Source: Thermoplasmata archaeon (GTDB lineage Archaea > Thermoplasmatota > Thermoplasmata > UBA184). Taken from it: 12,735 nucleotides of DNA. The stretch is from assembly GCA_030064695.1 (NCBI GenBank), contig JASHYV010000109.1:1-12735 (forward strand). Direction: 5' to 3'. Below are positions 1 through 6,654 of the stretch, one piece after another. The notes under the pieces are model-generated. The model did not search any database. It saw nothing but the letters and a program-made list of their open reading frames with translations, and was not told where the DNA came from. Made by a program: the position numbers and the translations under genes. The first letter of the stretch is position 1. Each line of letters starts with the position of its first letter.

Positions 1-506
1 CGGGCTCGCTCGACCCCGCCCTCCGGGCCGGAGCGGCGGTGCTCTGCACCGCGGCGATCCGCGACGAGGGAACGTCCTACCACTACGTCCGGCCCGCGCG
101 CTGGGCGTACCCGACGCGCGCGCTGGATCGGGAGCTCTTCCCGCGCCTCAGCCGGGCCGGGATCCCCGTGGTGCGCCGCCGCTCGTGGACGATCGACGCG
201 CCGTACCGCGAGACCGTCGGGGAGCTGAGGAGCGTGCGGCGCCTCGGGGCCGCGACCGTGGAGATGGAGGCGAGCGCCCTGTTCGCGATGGCGCGCGCGC
301 TCGGTGTGGAGGCGGCCGCGCTCTTCACCGTGAGCGATCTGCTCGACGAGCGCGGCTGGAGGCCCCGCTTCGACGATGCGTTCGGCCCGCTTGAGACCCT
401 GCTCGATGGCGCGCGCGACGCGCTGCGCGCGCTCCCGGCGCCCGGACCTCGCGCGCGACGCGCCCGGACGCGTCGCCGGACCCGCGCCGGGGGCAAGGTT
501 CAATAG
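1..506 (+). CDS. Nucleoside phosphorylase (PNP/uridine phosphorylase family), 5' end outside window
   Basis: This is the C-terminal 167 residues of a phosphorylase that cleaves nucleosides with phosphate, giving a free base and (deoxy)ribose-1-phosphate in cytosolic nucleoside salvage. The frame is open from base 3 to the left edge, so the GTG at 39 is probably internal. Counting from the first complete codon, I see RDEGTS followed by YHY at 20-28, WTIDAPYRET at 62-71, and VEMEAS at 86-91, whose second Glu contacts the ribose hydroxyls in this family. VSD lies at 110-112; its Asp sits where the purine-binding Asp lies in hexameric PNPs. The DAPYRET and RDEGTS blocks resemble uridine-phosphorylase-like members, so base specificity is open. 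The last ~25 residues are an Arg-rich tail beyond the normal fold. The stop at 504-506 lies 11 nt before the acetyltransferase ATG on the same strand. Confidence 0.82.
   Translation, partial: GSLDPALRAGAAVLCTAAIRDEGTSYHYVRPARWAYPTRALDRELFPRLSRAGIPVVRRRSWTIDAPYRETVGELRSVRRLGAATVEMEASALFAMARALGVEAAALFTVSDLLDERGWRPRFDDAFGPLETLLDGARDALRALPAPGPRARRARTRRRTRAGGKVQ
494..506 (+). promoter_or_regulatory. Weak A/T-rich TATA-like patch before the acetyltransferase gene
   Basis: CAAGGTTCAATAG is the most A/T-rich patch near the end of the phosphorylase gene and includes its stop codon. If it is a TATA element, transcription would begin near 526-530. That is downstream of the ATG at 518 and would favour one of the in-frame GTG codons at 557 or 587 as the acetyltransferase start. 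Read-through from the phosphorylase is equally possible. Confidence 0.25.
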
Positions 507-517
507 CGTCGCTGCGC

Positions 518-1084
518 GTGGCGACGCATCGCTCCCCCACCGGAGTACGAAGCAGCGTGGCGCAGCACGGGTCGGGCCGGGATGGGGTGCGGGCGTCCCC
601 GCCCGAGGCCAAGCCGCCGGTCACGGTCGAGCGGATCACGCATCAGGACGTGCCCGAGATCTGCGCGCTCTACAAGCGGGTCTGGGACGCTCCGCCCGTG
701 ACGGGGCTCCGTCCCGAGCTGCTCAAGTCGTGGCAGCCCACGCCGCTCGAGTTCACGAGCTGGATGGAGGGCGTGACCTACTTCGCGGCCCGTCGCGACG
801 GCCGTCTCCTCGGCGTCGTGGGCTGCGAGAGCCGCCGCGGCGCCTGCCGCCTGGTCCATCTCGCCGTCGACCCCGACCACCGCCGGGCCGGCGCCGCCAC
901 CGCGCTCATCGGCGCCGCCCTCGAGTGGGCGAAGCACGGGAACTCGGCGGTCGTCTGGGGCGAGGCGCTCGACCGGTTCCAGGCGGCGGCGGCGCTCCTG
1001 AAGCACCTGGGCTTCGCGGAGTGCGGCGTGCTCCACCGCCACGAGTTCAACGAGGACGTCCGGCTCTTCGAGCGGATGCTCTAG
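518..1084 (+). CDS. GNAT-family N-acetyltransferase
   Basis: A predicted acetyl-CoA-dependent N-acyltransferase of 188 residues from the ATG. GNAT motif A is clear: strand LVHLAVDPDH (112-121) runs into the pyrophosphate-binding loop RRAGAA (122-127) and helix ALIGAALEW. The C-terminal half has the usual helix followed by GFAECGVLHRHEF, the fold's motif-B region. The substrate cannot be read from the sequence. The first ~34 residues (Ser/Gly/Arg/Pro-rich) lie outside the domain, whose first strand begins near VTVERIT at 35. GTG codons at 557 (residue 14) and 587 (residue 24) are therefore credible alternative starts. The gene follows the phosphorylase by 11 nt. Its TAG stop directly abuts the stop of the opposite-strand zinc-ribbon gene. 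Confidence 0.8.
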   Translation: MATHRSPTGVRSSVAQHGSGRDGVRASPPEAKPPVTVERITHQDVPEICALYKRVWDAPPVTGLRPELLKSWQPTPLEFTSWMEGVTYFAARRDGRLLGVVGCESRRGACRLVHLAVDPDHRRAGAATALIGAALEWAKHGNSAVVWGEALDRFQAAAALLKHLGFAECGVLHRHEFNEDVRLFERML

Positions 1085-2059
1085 TCAGCCCGTGCCGCGG
1101 CCCCGGGCTCCGGCCCGGGGCGGACGGCTGGGCGGCGACCCGTGCCGCTGCTGGAGCGCCCGAAGCCGCCGGAGCCCGTCCTCGGGCCGACCCTTGAAGA
1201 ACTCGCGGGCGCCCTGGGCGAGCTCCATCGCTTCGAGCTCCGTCGCGATCCCGTGCGACCGCTCCTCGAGCAGGTAGTCGCCGTACTCGGAGATGTAGCG
1301 GGGGAGGCCGGCCTTCAGGCGGTTCACCGCCTGGAGGCGGAGCGCCCGGATCTGCTGCTTCAGCGACGCGAGCTTCCCGGCCCGAAGCTCGGTCTCCAGG
1401 TCGTCGGCCACCTCCGCGGGGTCCTGCGGCGGGTCGACGCCGAGCGCCTGCATGTCCTTCAAGAGCGCCACCACCCGCTCGAGCTCCTCCCGAGCCTGGT
1501 CCAGGTGGCGCTCCTTCAGCGCGATCACCCGGTCGACCTGGTGGTACGAAGCGAGCGCCTGGGCGATGTCGCCGGTCCGGGCCGCGTGGAGCGCGTCCTC
1601 GATCTGGTCCCGCTCGAGGCGGCTGTCGACGGCGTACGCCTCGAGCCGGGCCAGTCGCGACTTCGTCCCCTTCTCCCACTCCTCGAACGCGGTCACGATC
1701 CGGCGCTGGGCGATCCGCTCGATCCCGCGGACGACCTCCGCCCAGGGCTCCGGGTTCGGCGCCGAGCGGGCGGCCTCTTCCGCCCAGCCCGGGAGGCGCG
1801 GCATCTCGACGCCGAGCGGCTGCGCCGCCTCGGCCCACTGGGCGATCCGGGAGAGCCGGCGGGTGAGCTCGCCCCCGAACGGGTTCGAGGGGGCGGCGGA
1901 CCGACGGCCCGACGCGGGGCGGCCGGCGGTGCGGCCGTCGCCGTCCCCGCTCGGCGGGGCGCGCGCCGGATCCAGCGTCCGGTGACAGACCGGGCAGACG
2001 ATCCCGTCGACCGGGATCGAGGCGCCGCAGTACGGGCACGGAGCGAGCGCGTCGGCCAT
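1085..2059 (-). CDS. Zinc-ribbon and coiled-coil protein of unknown function
   Basis: 324 residues; I do not recognise a named family. The N-terminus is a rubredoxin-knuckle zinc ribbon with CPYC (C8, C11) and CPVC (C22, C25), which would bind one Zn. A disordered Pro/Gly/Arg/Ser linker follows (about 30-60). A long, charged, mostly helical region spans about 62-305. The stretch around 105-250 looks like coiled coil or helical hairpins, rich in Glu/Arg/Leu (for example LDQAREELERVVALL at 186-200). The tail is Pro/Arg/Gly-rich. There is no signal peptide or membrane segment, so it is probably cytosolic. Such architecture suggests a scaffold or nucleic-acid/protein-binding role, but that is a guess. 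The ATG lies 17 nt downstream of tRNA-Leu on the same strand, with GAGG four bases before it. No TATA box fits in that gap, so co-transcription with the tRNA is likely. Confidence 0.8.
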   Translation of the reverse strand: MADALAPCPYCGASIPVDGIVCPVCHRTLDPARAPPSGDGDGRTAGRPASGRRSAAPSNPFGGELTRRLSRIAQWAEAAQPLGVEMPRLPGWAEEAARSAPNPEPWAEVVRGIERIAQRRIVTAFEEWEKGTKSRLARLEAYAVDSRLERDQIEDALHAARTGDIAQALASYHQVDRVIALKERHLDQAREELERVVALLKDMQALGVDPPQDPAEVADDLETELRAGKLASLKQQIRALRLQAVNRLKAGLPRYISEYGDYLLEERSHGIATELEAMELAQGAREFFKGRPEDGLRRLRALQQRHGSPPSRPPRAGARGRGTG

Positions 2060-2076
2060 CGATCCTCAGGAGGGTA

Positions 2077-2161
2077 TGCAGGGGGTGAGATTTGAACTCA
2101 CGAACTCCTACGAGACCAGGACCTCAACCTGGCGCCTTTGACCAAGCTGGGCCACCCCTGC
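2077..2161 (-). tRNA. tRNA-Leu (anticodon GAG), class II, no intron
   Basis: Read on the minus strand the 85 bases fold cleanly. The acceptor stem GCAGGGG pairs with CCCCTGC and the discriminator base is A. The D-arm is GCC...GGC. The anticodon stem CCAGG/CCTGG encloses the loop TTGAGGT, giving anticodon GAG (reads CUU/CUC Leu codons). The long variable arm contains CTC-GTAG-GAG, as expected for a class II tRNA. The T-arm is GTGAG-TTCAAAT-CTCAC. The A discriminator and long variable arm both fit tRNA-Leu. CCA is not encoded (the bases after A are TAC), so a CCA-adding enzyme is needed. The canonical 7-base anticodon loop leaves no room for an intron. Confidence 0.96.
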
Positions 2162-2191
2162 AACGCCTCCCGCGCGTACGGGGCTCGGCCG

Positions 2192-2202
2192 ATAACCTTT
2201 GC
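2192..2202 (-). promoter_or_regulatory. Putative TATA element for the tRNA-Leu / zinc-ribbon unit
   Basis: On the minus strand GCAAAGGTTAT is an A/T-rich island in a GC-rich gap. Its centre lies about 36 nt before the mature tRNA 5' end, which would give a short 5' leader for RNase P to remove. It is the only plausible promoter element between Alba and the tRNA on this strand. Confidence 0.45.
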
Positions 2203-2245
2203 GAACGCGGCGTCCCCCTCGGGGAAGGCGAGGTCCGGACGGCCG

Positions 2246-2258
2246 CAAAAAGCCTTGT
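2246..2258 (+). promoter_or_regulatory. Putative TATA element for alba
   Basis: CAAAAAGCCTTGT is A/T-rich, preceded by the G/C-rich GGCCG, with its A-run centred about 35 nt before the alba ATG. This would place the transcription start about 8 nt upstream of the start codon, a very short leader. The rest of the 122-nt gap between the tRNA 5' end and alba shows nothing else that I can support. Confidence 0.45.
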
Positions 2259-2283
2259 ACGGACGCACCGTCGCGGCGGACCC

Positions 2284-2616
2284 ATGGCGTCGGACCGGGC
2301 CCCGGGGGCGACCGTCTTCATCGGCACCAAGCCGACGATGACCTACGTCTTCCAGGTCGTGACCCAGCTCAACTCGGGCGCGGGGCCCGTCGTCGTGCGC
2401 GCCCGGGGCAACGCGATCGGCAAGGCGGTGGACGTGGTCGAGGTGGTCCGGCGCCGGTTCTTGGAGGGCCAGGTCGAGCTGGGGCGGATCGCGATCGACA
2501 CGGAGCGGCTCACGAACCGCGACGGGCGCGACGCGAACGTCTCGTCGATCGCGATCCCGCTCACCCGGGTCGGTCCGCCGGCGCCGCCCGCCGGAGCACC
2601 CACGTCCCCGCCATGA
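2284..2616 (+). CDS. albA: Alba, archaeal chromatin / nucleic-acid-binding protein
   Basis: 110 residues; Alba dimers coat DNA and RNA and shape archaeal chromatin. The family signature is intact: VFIGTKPTMTYVFQVV (11-26), VVVRARGNAIGKAVDVVEVV (about 36-55), then RRRFLEG and the C-terminal strand block ending DANVSSIAIPLTRVG. In Sulfolobus Alba two adjacent lysines (GKKP) form the DNA-binding, acetylation-regulated site; here the pair is T15-K16, so one Lys is replaced. A Pro/Ala-rich tail of about 15 residues (PPAPPAGAPTSPP) extends past the normal end. The ATG at 2284 is chosen because it starts just before the conserved core and fits the upstream TATA-like box; the same frame is open further upstream, but that part reads through the tRNA. 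The last 56 bases overlap the 3' end of the convergent membrane-protein gene. Confidence 0.95.
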   Translation: MASDRAPGATVFIGTKPTMTYVFQVVTQLNSGAGPVVVRARGNAIGKAVDVVEVVRRRFLEGQVELGRIAIDTERLTNRDGRDANVSSIAIPLTRVGPPAPPAGAPTSPP

Positions 2617-4375
2617 GGTCGCCCAGCCGCTGACGCTCGCTGGTCACGGCCATCACGAGGACCCCCACCGTCCCCAGGAGTGCGATCCCGCCGCCCACGA
2701 TGGCGAGCGTGGTCGCGAAGGCGAAGACGCCCGTGGGCAGCGGGAGCCCCAGGATCGCGATCGTGCCGGCCCCGCCGGTCTTCGTGAGGAGCGCGACCGC
2801 CACCGCGCCGCCCAAGCCGACGAGCGAGAGCGGCCCCAGGAGCGGGGCGTTCCGCACGAGCAGCGAGCGGAACGAGGGCCCCGCGAGGGCGCGGTCCCGG
2901 ACGATGAGACCCATCGCCCACTTCCCGAGGGTCGTTCCCCCCAACCGCTCCGCGAGGACGAAGTAGAGGAACCCGACCCCGATGAAGCCCAGCGCGGCGG
3001 CGTTGTAGGGGATGTTGCCGAGCAGCGAGGCGAGGTCGCCGCCGGTCGTGAGCGCGAGCGCGGTCCAGAGCGCGAGCGCGGGCGCCCCGATGACCACGAG
3101 GTCGAGCGCGAACGCGACGATCCGCTGCCCGATGCTCGCGAACCTCCGCGCGCCCAGCTCCTGGCCGAGCTGGACGAGCCAGCGCGCGGTGATCCAGCCG
3201 CGGAACGCCTCGCGTCCGTCGGAGGTGCCCGCCGCCGCGGCCGAGGCGAGGTTCGCGTCGTCGCTGACGATCCATCCCGGCACCGGCAGCGCGGCCCAGG
3301 GCCGGGCCGGATCCGGGGACGGAGCGCCGAGGAGGCGGGACGCCTGGGCCGCCGCATCGCGCGACGCCTCGGAGGCGCCGCGGAGCGCGGCCGTGCTGTC
3401 GCCCGCGACCCCGGTCCGGAACGCGGCCACGAGCCGGGTCCACGGCCCGGGCGGGCTCACGGGCAAGGGGTCGCCTTGCGGAGCGAGGGGACGGAGGAGC
3501 AGGCGGTGGGCGCCGTAGGCGGCCGTGAGCCCGAGCAACCCCGAGAGGTAGACCAGGTCGAGCACGCCGGCCCCGCCGATCGTGTAGAGCCCGCTCGGAC
3601 CCCCGACATAGAGGGGCGGCTGACGCAGCACGTCGGCGCCGATCAGGACCCCGAAGGTGGAGGCGATGTACGCGGTCGGGAGCGCGAACCCCTCGGCGCC
3701 GGGAAACACCCGGGGCGCGACGAGGACGGCGAGGAGACCGGCGAGGACCGGCGGGGCGAGGTAGACCGGGAACGACTCCTCGATGCCGACCCCGGGGAGC
3801 GAGACCGAGGCGAGGAACGTCGCCGCCTCGACCGCGAGCGTGAGGACGAGGACGCTCGCGACCCGGGCGGCCCAGCCCCCGCGAAGTCCGAACGCCGCGA
3901 CCGCGACGGCCGCGACCCCCGAGCCGAGCACCACCAGGAGATCCTGCCCGGCGGCGACCGAACCTCCGAGCGCGCCGCCGGCGGCCCGGGCGAGCGGGTC
4001 GGCGGCGGGCAGGACGAGGACGAGGAGCCCGGCGCCGATCACCAGCAGGGCGCCGAGATAGAGCCCGAGGGAGCGGCGGAGCGGCGGCGCGAACCGCTCG
4101 AAGGCGAGACCGCAGACGAGCAGCGGGAACATCGCGCCGGCGAAGCTCACCGCGAGCCAGTCGTTGCCGATCGGCGTGACCGGCAGGAGCGTGAGGCTCG
4201 CGAGCAGCGCCCCGGGGAGGAGCAGCCAGAACGTCCGCCGCCCGAACCCGACGCTCTCCGCGAACTCGGGGCGACCGAACGCCAGGAGGAACAGGGTCGC
4301 CCAGAGGACCCCCGGCAGCGCGACCGAGATCGCGTTCGCGCTGGTGTCGAAGGCAAGCGCCCCGGGGTCGATCAT
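2561..4375 (-). CDS. Multi-pass membrane protein: DUF1614-like domain fused to RDD domain
   Basis: 604 residues, integral membrane. About 10-295 hold many hydrophobic segments. Blocks such as IGNDWLAVSFAGAMFPLLVC (69-88), IASTFGVLIGADVL (237-250) and YTIGGAGVLDLVYLSGLL (264-281) resemble archaeal DUF1614 membrane proteins, whose function is unknown. About 296-410 is a soluble Ala/Arg-rich linker. About 411-598 is an RDD domain: QRIVAFALDLVVIG carries the Arg and Asp of the first helix, LGGTTLGKWAMGLIV is the typical middle motif, and QRLGDLMAGTWVLRR the typical end. RDD proteins are thought to be membrane transporters or chaperone-like factors. I chose ATG 4375 over an in-frame ATG at 4405 because the latter lies almost in the promoter. 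The gene is divergent from aspA, and its 3' end overlaps alba by 56 bases on the opposite strand. Confidence 0.8.
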   Translation of the reverse strand: MIDPGALAFDTSANAISVALPGVLWATLFLLAFGRPEFAESVGFGRRTFWLLLPGALLASLTLLPVTPIGNDWLAVSFAGAMFPLLVCGLAFERFAPPLRRSLGLYLGALLVIGAGLLVLVLPAADPLARAAGGALGGSVAAGQDLLVVLGSGVAAVAVAAFGLRGGWAARVASVLVLTLAVEAATFLASVSLPGVGIEESFPVYLAPPVLAGLLAVLVAPRVFPGAEGFALPTAYIASTFGVLIGADVLRQPPLYVGGPSGLYTIGGAGVLDLVYLSGLLGLTAAYGAHRLLLRPLAPQGDPLPVSPPGPWTRLVAAFRTGVAGDSTAALRGASEASRDAAAQASRLLGAPSPDPARPWAALPVPGWIVSDDANLASAAAAGTSDGREAFRGWITARWLVQLGQELGARRFASIGQRIVAFALDLVVIGAPALALWTALALTTGGDLASLLGNIPYNAAALGFIGVGFLYFVLAERLGGTTLGKWAMGLIVRDRALAGPSFRSLLVRNAPLLGPLSLVGLGGAVAVALLTKTGGAGTIAILGLPLPTGVFAFATTLAIVGGGIALLGTVGVLVMAVTSERQRLGDLMAGTWVLRRAAPADRPG

Positions 4376-4405
4376 GGTGGACCAGCGGCGAGGGGGGACG
4401 CACAC

Positions 4406-4417
4406 CTAAACGTTTTG
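4406..4417. promoter_or_regulatory. Shared bidirectional TATA-like palindrome (AAACGTTT)
   Basis: CTAAACGTTTTG is the only A/T-rich patch in the 66-bp gap between two divergent genes. Its core, 4408-4415, is a perfect 8-bp palindrome. On the plus strand the TTTT half centres about 27.5 nt before the aspA ATG (4442), the classic leaderless spacing. On the minus strand the TAAA half centres about 33 nt before the membrane-protein ATG (4375), implying a short leader. The same element could therefore serve both directions, or the two directions could compete for it. Confidence 0.5.
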
Positions 4418-4441
4418 TCGGCGGACCCGGTCCCACCGCCG

Positions 4442-5842
4442 ATGCCGGAGCACCGGGTGGAGGAGGACTCGCTGGGCCGCCGGGACGTGCCGGCGGACGC
4501 CTACTGGGGCATCCAGACGCTGAGGGCGCGCGAGAACTTCCCGGTGAGCGGCCTGACCGCCTCGCGCCACCTCATCCGGGCCTACGGGCTCCTCAAGATC
4601 GCTTGCGTGCGGGCGAACGTCGCGCTCGGGGCGCTCCCCGCCGCCCTGGGGACCCCGATCGAGCAGGCGGCCGAGGAGGTCGCCGCCGGGAAGCTCGACC
4701 GGGAGTTCGTCGTCGACGTGTTCCAGGCGGGGGCCGGCACCTCCTTCCACATGAACGTCAACGAGGTCATCGCGAACCGGGCCCTCGAGCGGATGGGAAA
4801 GCCGCGGGGCGACTACGCCACGGTGAGCCCGAACGACCACGTGAACCGGGGCCAGTCGACGAACGACACGTACCCCACCGCCGCCCAGGTGGCGACGATC
4901 CTGGCGCTCACCGAGGTCGAGGCGGCGGTCCGCACCCTCGCGGAGAGCCTGAACCGCAAGGGCACCGAGTTCGCCCGCGTCCCGAAATCGGGGCGCACGC
5001 ATCTCAAGGACGCGATGCCGGTCACGCTCGGCGCCGAGTTCCACGCGTACGCGACCGCGCTCGACCGGGTCCTCGAGACGCTCCCTCCGGTGACCCGGGC
5101 GCTCGCCGAGGTGCCGCTCGGCGGCAGCGCGGTGGGCAGCGGCGTCAACACGGTCCCGGGATTCCGCGCGCGGGCCGTCGAGGAGCTCGCCCGCCTGAGC
5201 CAGCTCCCGCTCCAGGTGGCGCGCGATCCCTTCGAGGGGATGGAGAGCCGATGGGCGCTCGGCGCCGCCTCGGCCTGGCTGCGCACGCTCGCCCTCGAGC
5301 TGGTCCGCATCGCGAACGACCTCCGCCTCCTGTCAAGCGGGCCCCAGACGGGCCTCGACGAGATTCGGGTCCCGGAGATCCAGCCGGGCTCGTCGATCAT
5401 GCCCGCGAAGGTGAACCCGTCGGCGGCGGAGTGCCTCGACATGGTCGGCTTCCACGTCGCGGGCGCCGACCTCGCGACTTCGCTCGCGCAGCAGGCGGGC
5501 CAGCTCGAGATCAACGTCATGATGCCGCTCGCGGCGTACGAGGTGCTCTTCGCGAGCCAGATCCTCGCGAACTACCTCCCCGTCTTCGCGCGGACGTGCG
5601 TCGACGGGATCACGGCCAACACGACCCGCACGGAGCGCTACTTGGTCGAGTCCGCCGCGCTCGCGACCGCGCTCACGCCGAAGCTGGGCTACCTCAAGGT
5701 GGCGGAGATCCTCCACGAGGCGGAGCGCACGGGGCGGCCGGTGAAGGCGCTCCTCCTGGAGAAGAAGCTGCTCACCGCCGAAGAGATCGAGTCGCTCATC
5801 GGTCCGGCGGCGCTCCTGAAGCTCGCCGAGCCAGTCCGCTGA
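4442..5842 (+). CDS. aspA: Aspartate ammonia-lyase-like enzyme (aspartase/fumarase superfamily)
   Basis: 466 residues, the usual length. The family interconverts L-aspartate with fumarate plus ammonia (aspartase) or malate with fumarate (class II fumarase), as a cytosolic homotetramer. Conserved blocks seen: VEEDSLGRRDVPADAYWGIQ (6-25), AGTSFHMNVNEVI (98-110), GQSTNDTYPTA (137-147), GRTHLKDAMPVTLG (184-197, active-site Thr-His), and the signature GSSIMPAKVN (316-325, with the Lys and Asn that hold the substrate carboxylate). STND rather than SSND, and MPAK rather than MPGK, favour aspartase over fumarase; GSGVNT and the divergent following block leave some doubt. ATG 4442 is right after the TATA-like box and starts at the family's N-terminus. 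The frame stays open about 320 codons further upstream, but that part is antisense to the membrane protein. Confidence 0.85.
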   Translation: MPEHRVEEDSLGRRDVPADAYWGIQTLRARENFPVSGLTASRHLIRAYGLLKIACVRANVALGALPAALGTPIEQAAEEVAAGKLDREFVVDVFQAGAGTSFHMNVNEVIANRALERMGKPRGDYATVSPNDHVNRGQSTNDTYPTAAQVATILALTEVEAAVRTLAESLNRKGTEFARVPKSGRTHLKDAMPVTLGAEFHAYATALDRVLETLPPVTRALAEVPLGGSAVGSGVNTVPGFRARAVEELARLSQLPLQVARDPFEGMESRWALGAASAWLRTLALELVRIANDLRLLSSGPQTGLDEIRVPEIQPGSSIMPAKVNPSAAECLDMVGFHVAGADLATSLAQQAGQLEINVMMPLAAYEVLFASQILANYLPVFARTCVDGITANTTRTERYLVESAALATALTPKLGYLKVAEILHEAERTGRPVKALLLEKKLLTAEEIESLIGPAALLKLAEPVR

Positions 5843-5852
5843 GCAGGCCCCC

Positions 5853-5864
5853 TCTATCGTTATC
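5853..5864 (+). promoter_or_regulatory. Putative TATA element for the trmB-like / taw2 pair
   Basis: TCTATCGTTATC in the 52-nt gap after aspA is the only A/T-rich patch there. The core GTTATC centres about 34 nt before the ATG at 5895, implying a leader of a few bases. It suggests that the regulator and taw2 have their own promoter rather than relying only on read-through from aspA. Confidence 0.4.
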
Positions 5865-5894
5865 TCCCCCCGACGGCCCTCCCCCGAGCCGCGC

Positions 5895-6650
5895 ATGGCG
5901 ACGATCGAGGAGGCCGCCCTCTCGTTGGGGAACCAGCTCTCCGACGAGTTCCGACGGGCCGCCGAGGTCCTGGGGAAGGTCGGCTTGACGCAGTACGAGG
6001 CGCGGGCCTACATCGCCCTCGTCGCCCGCGGGGTCGGCGACGCCTCCACGCTCGCGACCGCCGCCGGGATCCCGCGGACGAGCGCCTACAAGGTCCTCGA
6101 GTCGCTCGCCGCGAAGGGGTACGCGCAGCCGACCGGCGGCAAGCCGATCCTCTTCCGCCCCACGCCGCCGCTCGACGTCGCCGAGTCCCTCAAGGGGGCG
6201 ATCCAGGAGGTGTTCGAGCAGCTCGCGGTGCTCCACCGCGTCGTCGCCGAGCACGGCGAGCCGCAGCTGGTCTACCTGCTCTCGGGCCGGGAGAAGGTCG
6301 TCGCCAAGGTGGGCGACCTGCTCGAGCAGTCCACCCGGACGTTCATCCTGACGACCCCGCAGGTCGCCGAGCTGCGCGACGAGCTCGGGAAGAAGATCCA
6401 GCACGCGGTGAAGCGCGGGGTCCGGGTCACGTTCGTGACCGCCCCCCTGCAGCGCGTCCCGGAGGGAGTGGAGTACGTCCCGCGGGAGAACCTCCTGGCG
6501 ACCGAGGTGCTCGCCGACGGGGAGCACGCGCTGCTCGCCGCCCCCGGGCTCGACGCCTGCGGCTTCACCGACAACCCGATCCTCATCGCGCATCTCAAGC
6601 AGTTCCTCGAGGTCATCCTCGAGAAGGGCCCCGGCGGGAGCCCGCCGTAG
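5895..6650 (+). CDS. TrmB-family transcriptional regulator
   Basis: 251 residues. TrmB proteins are archaeal DNA-binding regulators, often of sugar or central metabolism, with an N-terminal winged helix and a C-terminal ligand-sensing part. Here GLTQYEARAYIALVARG (30-46) is the family's hallmark first helix. GIPRTSAYKVLESLAAKGY (58-76) is the HTH with its recognition helix, and GGKPILFRPTPP (81-92) forms the wing. A helical linker (about 95-120) would mediate dimerisation. From about 124 (LVYLLSGREKVVAKV) to the end the sequence fits the phospholipase-D-like TrmB middle domain without the long maltose-binding C-terminal domain, so the ligand cannot be inferred. The gene is 52 nt after aspA and only 4 nt before taw2, so it is probably co-transcribed with taw2. 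Plausible targets are its own promoter and its neighbours. Confidence 0.85.
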   Translation: MATIEEAALSLGNQLSDEFRRAAEVLGKVGLTQYEARAYIALVARGVGDASTLATAAGIPRTSAYKVLESLAAKGYAQPTGGKPILFRPTPPLDVAESLKGAIQEVFEQLAVLHRVVAEHGEPQLVYLLSGREKVVAKVGDLLEQSTRTFILTTPQVAELRDELGKKIQHAVKRGVRVTFVTAPLQRVPEGVEYVPRENLLATEVLADGEHALLAAPGLDACGFTDNPILIAHLKQFLEVILEKGPGGSPP

Positions 6651-6654
6651 GCGG

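Noticed and set aside
376..1197. 273-codon frame overlapping the phosphorylase and acetyltransferase genes
   Set aside because: Arg/Gly/Pro-rich shadow in a third frame; both overlapped genes have clear family motifs.
2062..2072. CCTC/GAGG hairpin between tRNA-Leu and the zinc-ribbon gene as an attenuator or terminator
   Set aside because: Four base pairs with a two-base loop and no T-run is too weak to claim; the GAGG is better read as a possible Shine-Dalgarno element.
2077..2161. tRNA-Leu as an integration (att) site
   Set aside because: I found no integrase gene and no repeated tRNA 3' fragment elsewhere in the window.
2092..2283. N-terminal extension of Alba starting at 2092
   Set aside because: It would run through the tRNA-Leu gene and its promoter. 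Alba proteins start close to the VFIG block.
3476..4441. In-frame upstream extension of the aspartase gene by about 320 codons
   Set aside because: The extension is charged low-complexity sequence lying opposite the membrane-protein gene and crossing its promoter. The family's N-terminus begins at the ATG at 4442.
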